Position numbers and translations under genes: made by a program. A stretch of 44,824 nt of DNA from the IMG/VR virus record IMGVR_UViG_3300025141_014441, positions 1 through 44,824 of that record, one strand, 5' to 3'. Under the pieces are notes generated by a model. The model saw nothing but the letters and a program-made list of their open reading frames with translations. It was not told the DNA's origin and ran no database searches. The DNA is from a virus. Shown here piece by piece: positions 41,426 through 44,824 of this stretch (its first letter is position 1; each line of letters opens with the position of its first letter).

Positions 41426-42618
41426 CTTTTTCTCTCTACAATCATTACTGGTCCCTTTGACATCTTTGCTTTTTCATAAGCAATCAAGACCTCCTTCGGA
41501 GTGCTTGGTTCAAATATTGGAAAATCTACCATCTCTCTAAAGGTGGAAGCAAAATCTTGCGAATGGGTTGGACCTGAATAAAACGGTCCACCATCAGCCA
41601 CCACTGTGCGTAAAATGAGTGGAACATTGTATTCCCCGTGAGAAAGTCTGTTAATGTGCTGAATGTGGTTCCCAATTGCATCAGCGGCGACGAGCATAAA
41701 ATCGTGTCTTTCATAATATACCACAGCTTTGATGCCCTCAAAGGACATTCCTATCCCCAGACCAGCCATTAAATTTTCAGCCACGGGGGTTTCAATTTTT
41801 TGTTCGGGGGAAACATTCTTTAAATTTCCCATAGCATCTCCATACTTTACATTGTAGCCAATAAACACACTTCCACCTTCTCCCAACTCCGTCATAGCTT
41901 TTGTTGTCGCCTCTTTATAAGTCAGGCTAGCGGGGTCAATATTTGTAAAATCGGGAAAATGTTGCGGGGGGATAGGAGGAAAATATTCGTCACAAGTTTT
42001 CTTATTGGTCCTCTTGAGATCAATCATATCTGGAGTGCGACAATGTGGATAAGTAATATCATAATAATACTTTATCACGGAAGGGGAGTCCCACTTAATA
42101 TCACCAGTTTTACCCCACCTATCACAATTGGTAGCTTCCACAGAACGATCGTTGTTTTCTATAATAAATTTACAAGGCAAATCCCACCCATCAACATAGC
42201 GGACAGCTTCGGCTAAATGCCCTGAGTCCTCAGTTCCATCACCAACAAAACACCACACCTTTTGTGTTGATCCTTTTCGCTTAAGTGCTAAAGCAATCCC
42301 GGCGGCGATGGCAGGGGTGCCACCAATAATAGCAGAAGTAAAATAATTCCTTTTTCTATCATATATAAACATGCTGCGACCGTCGAGAATTCTCTGCTTG
42401 ACCGTTTCTGGGGGTATCCCGTGCAGTAAAGCATGATAATGTCCTCGGTGGTTAGAGAGAACATAGTCGCCCTCATTTATATCTTTAAAAATCTCTAACA
42501 ACTGTTCTTCGTTGCCTCCCGAAAGATGAAAAAGAAACGGTAATTGACAATCTTTGTAAAGCTCTACAATCTCGTCTTCAAAAGCAATCAATTTTTCCTT
42601 AGTCCAAATAGTTTTCAT
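41416..42618 (-). CDS. Compact TPP-dependent E1-type enzyme (alpha and beta domains fused)
   Basis: A 400-aa protein containing both thiamine-diphosphate halves. Residues 1-200 are the E1-alpha/PP domain: SNHRGHYHALLHG, then the TPP-Mg motif GDGTEDS (126-132) ending in ENND (Asn155, Asn156). Residues 230-400 are the Pyr/E1-beta domain: TPVAENLMAGLGIG with the conserved Glu281, and GPTHSQDF. The usual C-terminal transketolase domain is absent and the halves are short. No E2 or lipoyl protein is nearby, so a dehydrogenase complex is unlikely. Together with sugar enzymes it may make or cleave a keto-sugar or transfer a two-carbon unit; the substrate is unknown. Overlaps the alcohol dehydrogenase gene as ATGA. 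Confidence 0.8.
   Translation of the reverse strand: MKTIWTKEKLIAFEDEIVELYKDCQLPFLFHLSGGNEEQLLEIFKDINEGDYVLSNHRGHYHALLHGIPPETVKQRILDGRSMFIYDRKRNYFTSAIIGGTPAIAAGIALALKRKGSTQKVWCFVGDGTEDSGHLAEAVRYVDGWDLPCKFIIENNDRSVEATNCDRWGKTGDIKWDSPSVIKYYYDITYPHCRTPDMIDLKRTNKKTCDEYFPPIPPQHFPDFTNIDPASLTYKEATTKAMTELGEGGSVFIGYNVKYGDAMGNLKNVSPEQKIETPVAENLMAGLGIGMSFEGIKAVVYYERHDFMLVAADAIGNHIQHINRLSHGEYNVPLILRTVVADGGPFYSGPTHSQDFASTFREMVDFPIFEPSTPKEVLIAYEKAKMSKGPVMIVERKSCL
41423..41436 (-). promoter_or_regulatory. Weak ribosome-binding site and TTG start of the kinase
   Basis: GAGAGA (41436-41431, minus strand) lies five bases before the TTG at 41425-41423. The TTG is the first available start that keeps the family N-terminus KKKILVIGES, and it overlaps the upstream gene by 10 bases. 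Confidence 0.5.
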
Positions 42619-43667
42619 AGTCGCTCCTCGTCGATGTGAATCATAATTCGCCCAGCGTTGCCAGTTTTCATTAAATCGAACGCCTCGTTTACCTTTTCCA
42701 AAGGAAAAACATGGGTAATAATTTTTTCGATGTCTATAAGTCCCGCTTTATACATCTTAATATAGCGCGGAATGTCTTCGTGTGGTGCTGTATCACCGCC
42801 TTGCGAAACTTTGACGGTTTGTCCTCTCGGAGTCCACATTTTAGTAGCGTCTGGCAGCAAGAGAGCCACGTCAGGCGGTGGTTGACCCACCAAAATATAT
42901 TTACCGTTATCAGCCAAATGTGAAAAAGTCTCAGAAATCACCGTAGAAATTCCTGTTGTGTCAATAATCACATCAAATTTGGCAATATCAAGGCGGGCGG
43001 TCTCTTGTGCTATTTTATGTTTACCCGCATTAATAAAAGCTGTTGCGCCGAGAGCAAGTGCTTTTTCTTTTTTATCTTCTTGTATATCAATCGCAACAAT
43101 CGGATAAGCACTTGCTAATTTAGCGCCCTGAATCAAATTTAACCCAACGCCGCCGCAGCCGATGATTAGCACACTTTCCCCAAATTTTAAGTTAGCGTCA
43201 TTATTAATGGTGCCCAATGCGGTTGTCATACCACAGCCGAGTAACGCACACAAATAGGGAGAAGTATCTGAGGGAACAGCAGTCGTTCTATTTTCAGAAA
43301 CGATCGAATATTCGCTCAAAGTTGTTACTTTGCCGCTGCTAATTTCTTTACCATTCAACACATATTTGGGAAACGGTGCGTCGATTCCTTCCCCTTTGCG
43401 CCAATGCATAACAACCTTGTCACCCACTTTAACGGTGGTAACACCGGGACCAATAGCCTCGACAATACCACACCCTTCGTGACCCATCAAATGCGGAAGA
43501 AATTTAGCATTTCCCTTATGACCTTTTATTTCATGAAGCTGTGCCCCGCACAACCCACTAACAATATTTTTTACCAATACCTGACCCACTTGTAAAGTTG
43601 TTAATTCAACTTCCATTAAAGCCAGTGGCGCATTCAATTTTTCTAAAACTGCTGCTCTAAATTTCAT
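42615..43667 (-). CDS. Zinc-dependent alcohol dehydrogenase (MDR family)
   Basis: A 350-aa medium-chain dehydrogenase. The catalytic-zinc ligands are visible: Cys39 in SGLCGAQLHE, His62-Glu63 in GHEGCG, and the Cys in LLGCGMTTALGT. A Rossmann motif IIGCGGVGLNLIQGAK follows. The loop that normally carries four structural-zinc cysteines (between VMHWRKGEG and KVTTLSEY) has none, so only the catalytic zinc is expected. It resembles the class III/formaldehyde dehydrogenase branch in sequence. In this setting it may oxidise or reduce a sugar or polyol hydroxyl for the TPP enzyme, whose gene follows with a 4-base overlap. The ATG has a GGGGA-type site. Confidence 0.85.
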   Translation of the reverse strand: MKFRAAVLEKLNAPLALMEVELTTLQVGQVLVKNIVSGLCGAQLHEIKGHKGNAKFLPHLMGHEGCGIVEAIGPGVTTVKVGDKVVMHWRKGEGIDAPFPKYVLNGKEISSGKVTTLSEYSIVSENRTTAVPSDTSPYLCALLGCGMTTALGTINNDANLKFGESVLIIGCGGVGLNLIQGAKLASAYPIVAIDIQEDKKEKALALGATAFINAGKHKIAQETARLDIAKFDVIIDTTGISTVISETFSHLADNGKYILVGQPPPDVALLLPDATKMWTPRGQTVKVSQGGDTAPHEDIPRYIKMYKAGLIDIEKIITHVFPLEKVNEAFDLMKTGNAGRIMIHIDEERL

Positions 43668-43679
43668 TTATTCCCCAGC

Positions 43680-44480
43680 CTATTTATATATTTCATATCC
43701 GAAAGAAGTTTGTTCGCTGCACTCATGGAAGTATTTTTCTATCGCCAAGATTGCATCGTCAGTGGGTAATGTAAGCCACTCTTTGACGTTCTTGTTATAC
43801 CAAAAACCAGCGGTCTCCCAACCAGCATTTCTATAAAGTTCATCATAACACTCTTCGGGAGTATAATCTCTAAAAAGAATATTTTTTTCTCTTTTTATAG
43901 CATATACGTTGTTAAATGTAAGGTTGACAATATCATAGCCATGTTTTTCAAACAACTCACCAAATTTGCAAATACTAGCTCCGTAATAGTGACTCAGATC
44001 CGACCAGTAGTTTTCGTGATAGTTGATGGTAAATTTTATTGGTGGTGGTATTTTTTCGTTTATTTCTGCGACTATTAATGTTGGTGTAAATTTTTGTAAA
44101 AGCGACTCTAATACAAAATAATCATATCCGTCAATATCAATGTCTACCAAATCTGGCTGACGATCTGGAAAATATTTGTTATGATTTTTTATCTTATTTT
44201 CAAGTAATTCAACCACGTTATATGGAGTAACCTTTTCTGTTATTGCTAAAAAGTTTTGTTCATTTTGTTCTAAAGAGAGAACTTGATGCTGGCGATGTGG
44301 GTGACACTCACACAAAACAATCATATCAGCTTTATTTCTTACCGAACTTGGTACATTGGAATTAAATGCTCCGATATCAACGTAAAACCCGCCGTCATCA
44401 ATGCCGAGCAATCTTAGATAACTTTCTAAAACTTTCGCGTCGTCATTGGTGTTGTTATTTATAACCTTGCCGTCTATCAT
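43680..44480 (-). CDS. FkbM-like SAM methyltransferase
   Basis: A 266-aa protein with the SAM-binding motif FYVDIGAFNSNVPSS and a later PDLVDIDIDGYDYFVLESLL strand-helix, the form of FkbM-type O-methyltransferases. IVAEINE follows as the next core strand. These enzymes often methylate sugar hydroxyls in polysaccharides or glycolipids. The post-core region is longer than average and Tyr/Asn-rich. A clear AAAGGAGA site lies 10 bases before the ATG. The SDR gene ends 56 bases upstream, the largest gap in the window. The alcohol dehydrogenase starts 12 bases downstream. The family is likely; the acceptor is not known. Confidence 0.7.
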   Translation of the reverse strand: MIDGKVINNNTNDDAKVLESYLRLLGIDDGGFYVDIGAFNSNVPSSVRNKADMIVLCECHPHRQHQVLSLEQNEQNFLAITEKVTPYNVVELLENKIKNHNKYFPDRQPDLVDIDIDGYDYFVLESLLQKFTPTLIVAEINEKIPPPIKFTINYHENYWSDLSHYYGASICKFGELFEKHGYDIVNLTFNNVYAIKREKNILFRDYTPEECYDELYRNAGWETAGFWYNKNVKEWLTLPTDDAILAIEKYFHECSEQTSFGYEIYK

Positions 44481-44536
44481 TTCTAATCAATCTCCTTTTA
44501 TAACTCTGTGACTGTCTTCATTTTTTTCCTTGGCGG

Positions 44537-44824
44537 TTACCAAGCACTCCAACCGCCATCAACAATTAAATTTTGCCCTGTTACATATGATGAAGCCTGA
44601 GAAGATAAATATACCACCGCGCCGCATATTTCATCAGGGTGACCAACGCGCTTCATGGGCGTCTTTTCGCTTAACGCAACGATGTAACCGGGGCGGTCGG
44701 GCGAACCTTTTGTTTTTTTTGGAAAATTACCGGGACTTATACAGTTAACCCTTATTCCTTTGGAGGCATATTCTGTAGCTAATCTACGAGTCATTTGTAT
44801 AACGCCTCCTTTGGCTACTGAATA
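44537..44824 (-). CDS. SDR-family oxidoreductase, 5' end cut by the window
   Basis: Reading open to the window edge gives 96 C-terminal residues. The first residues, YSVAKGG, hold the catalytic Y-x-x-x-K of classical short-chain dehydrogenases exactly at the edge, so the true gene starts outside. Then come RLATEYASKGIRVNCISPGN, DEICGAVVYLSSQASSYVTG and QNLIVDGGWSAW, the usual C-terminal SDR motifs. The first ATG inside the window is internal, not a start. It is the first gene of the sugar module seen here, which probably continues beyond the window. Likely an NAD(P)-dependent oxidation or reduction of a sugar or keto intermediate. Confidence 0.9.
   Translation of the reverse strand, partial: YSVAKGGVIQMTRRLATEYASKGIRVNCISPGNFPKKTKGSPDRPGYIVALSEKTPMKRVGHPDEICGAVVYLSSQASSYVTGQNLIVDGGWSAW

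Noticed and set aside
43681-43688. TATAAATA on the minus strand upstream of the alcohol dehydrogenase, like a T4 late promoter
   Set aside because: It lies over the stop of the preceding gene and matches the late consensus, but an 8-mer of this composition is expected a few times per strand in 45 kb of such AT-rich DNA. Similar copies lie inside coding sequence (around 40009-40016 and 44456-44463). Not listed as a promoter.
44498-44521. Seven-codon open frame with a Shine-Dalgarno-like sequence between the SDR and FkbM-like genes
   Set aside because: Too short to support as a gene; it could equally be random within the largest intergenic gap.
34106-44824. Reading the sugar module as a host chromosomal island or prophage boundary
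   Set aside because: There is no integrase, tRNA, attachment repeat or strand switch, and the module overlaps phage core genes by an ATGA junction.

Overview
This window is a tail and baseplate segment of a large AT-rich contractile-tailed (T4-like myovirus) phage genome, joined to a phage-borne sugar and glycan biosynthesis module. Every gene I can support lies on the minus strand, so transcription runs from high to low coordinates. Packing is extremely tight: the longest gap between genes is 56 bases, and many neighbours overlap as ATGA, TAATG or TGATG. There are no tRNA, rRNA, CRISPR, insertion-sequence or integrase features. The phage assignment rests on clear families: a gp25/gpW baseplate wedge protein, a gp6/gpJ baseplate wedge protein, a gp5-like spike with a lysozyme-like domain, a gp55-like late sigma factor and very large tail proteins. 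No host marker is present. The resemblance to marine T4-like phages is an impression from the families, not something proven here.

Layout in the direction of transcription. (1) 44824-34106, sugar module: an SDR oxidoreductase cut by the window edge, an FkbM-like methyltransferase, a zinc alcohol dehydrogenase, a compact TPP-dependent enzyme, an HldE-kinase-like PfkB protein, an HldD-like heptose epimerase, an exostosin-like glycosyltransferase, a B12-type radical SAM enzyme, a fucosyltransferase-like protein, another putative glycosyltransferase, GDP-L-fucose synthase and GDP-mannose 4,6-dehydratase. (2) 34109-32423, small phage genes: a conserved 60-aa protein, an FmdB-like zinc ribbon, a small membrane protein, the gp55-like sigma factor and a 102-aa acidic protein. 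(3) 32436-22966, central baseplate: gp5-like spike/lysozyme, a spike-associated protein, a 1531-aa protein of unknown role, gp25 and gp6. (4) 22966-371, wedge, fibre and adhesin proteins: two DNRLRE-like paralogues, a 2968-aa giant with gpI/gp7-like and LamG-like domains, a 291-aa protein, a 1254-aa protein with a lysine-rich repeat tail, a 1009-aa FN3-like protein, a 306-aa collar-fibre-like protein and two further paralogues. (5) 358-1, the N-terminal part of a RuvC-like resolvase.

How it may work together: gp55 would direct late transcription of the structural genes. The baseplate order spike, W/gp25, J/gp6, I/gp7 follows the conserved contractile-tail order, but with large insertions. The sugar module can make GDP-L-fucose from GDP-mannose, probably a heptose-type sugar, and has three candidate transferases. 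It overlaps the phage core genes by an ATGA junction, so it is translationally coupled to them. I infer that the phage either decorates its own virion or remodels the host surface glycan. Neither is demonstrated by sequence alone.
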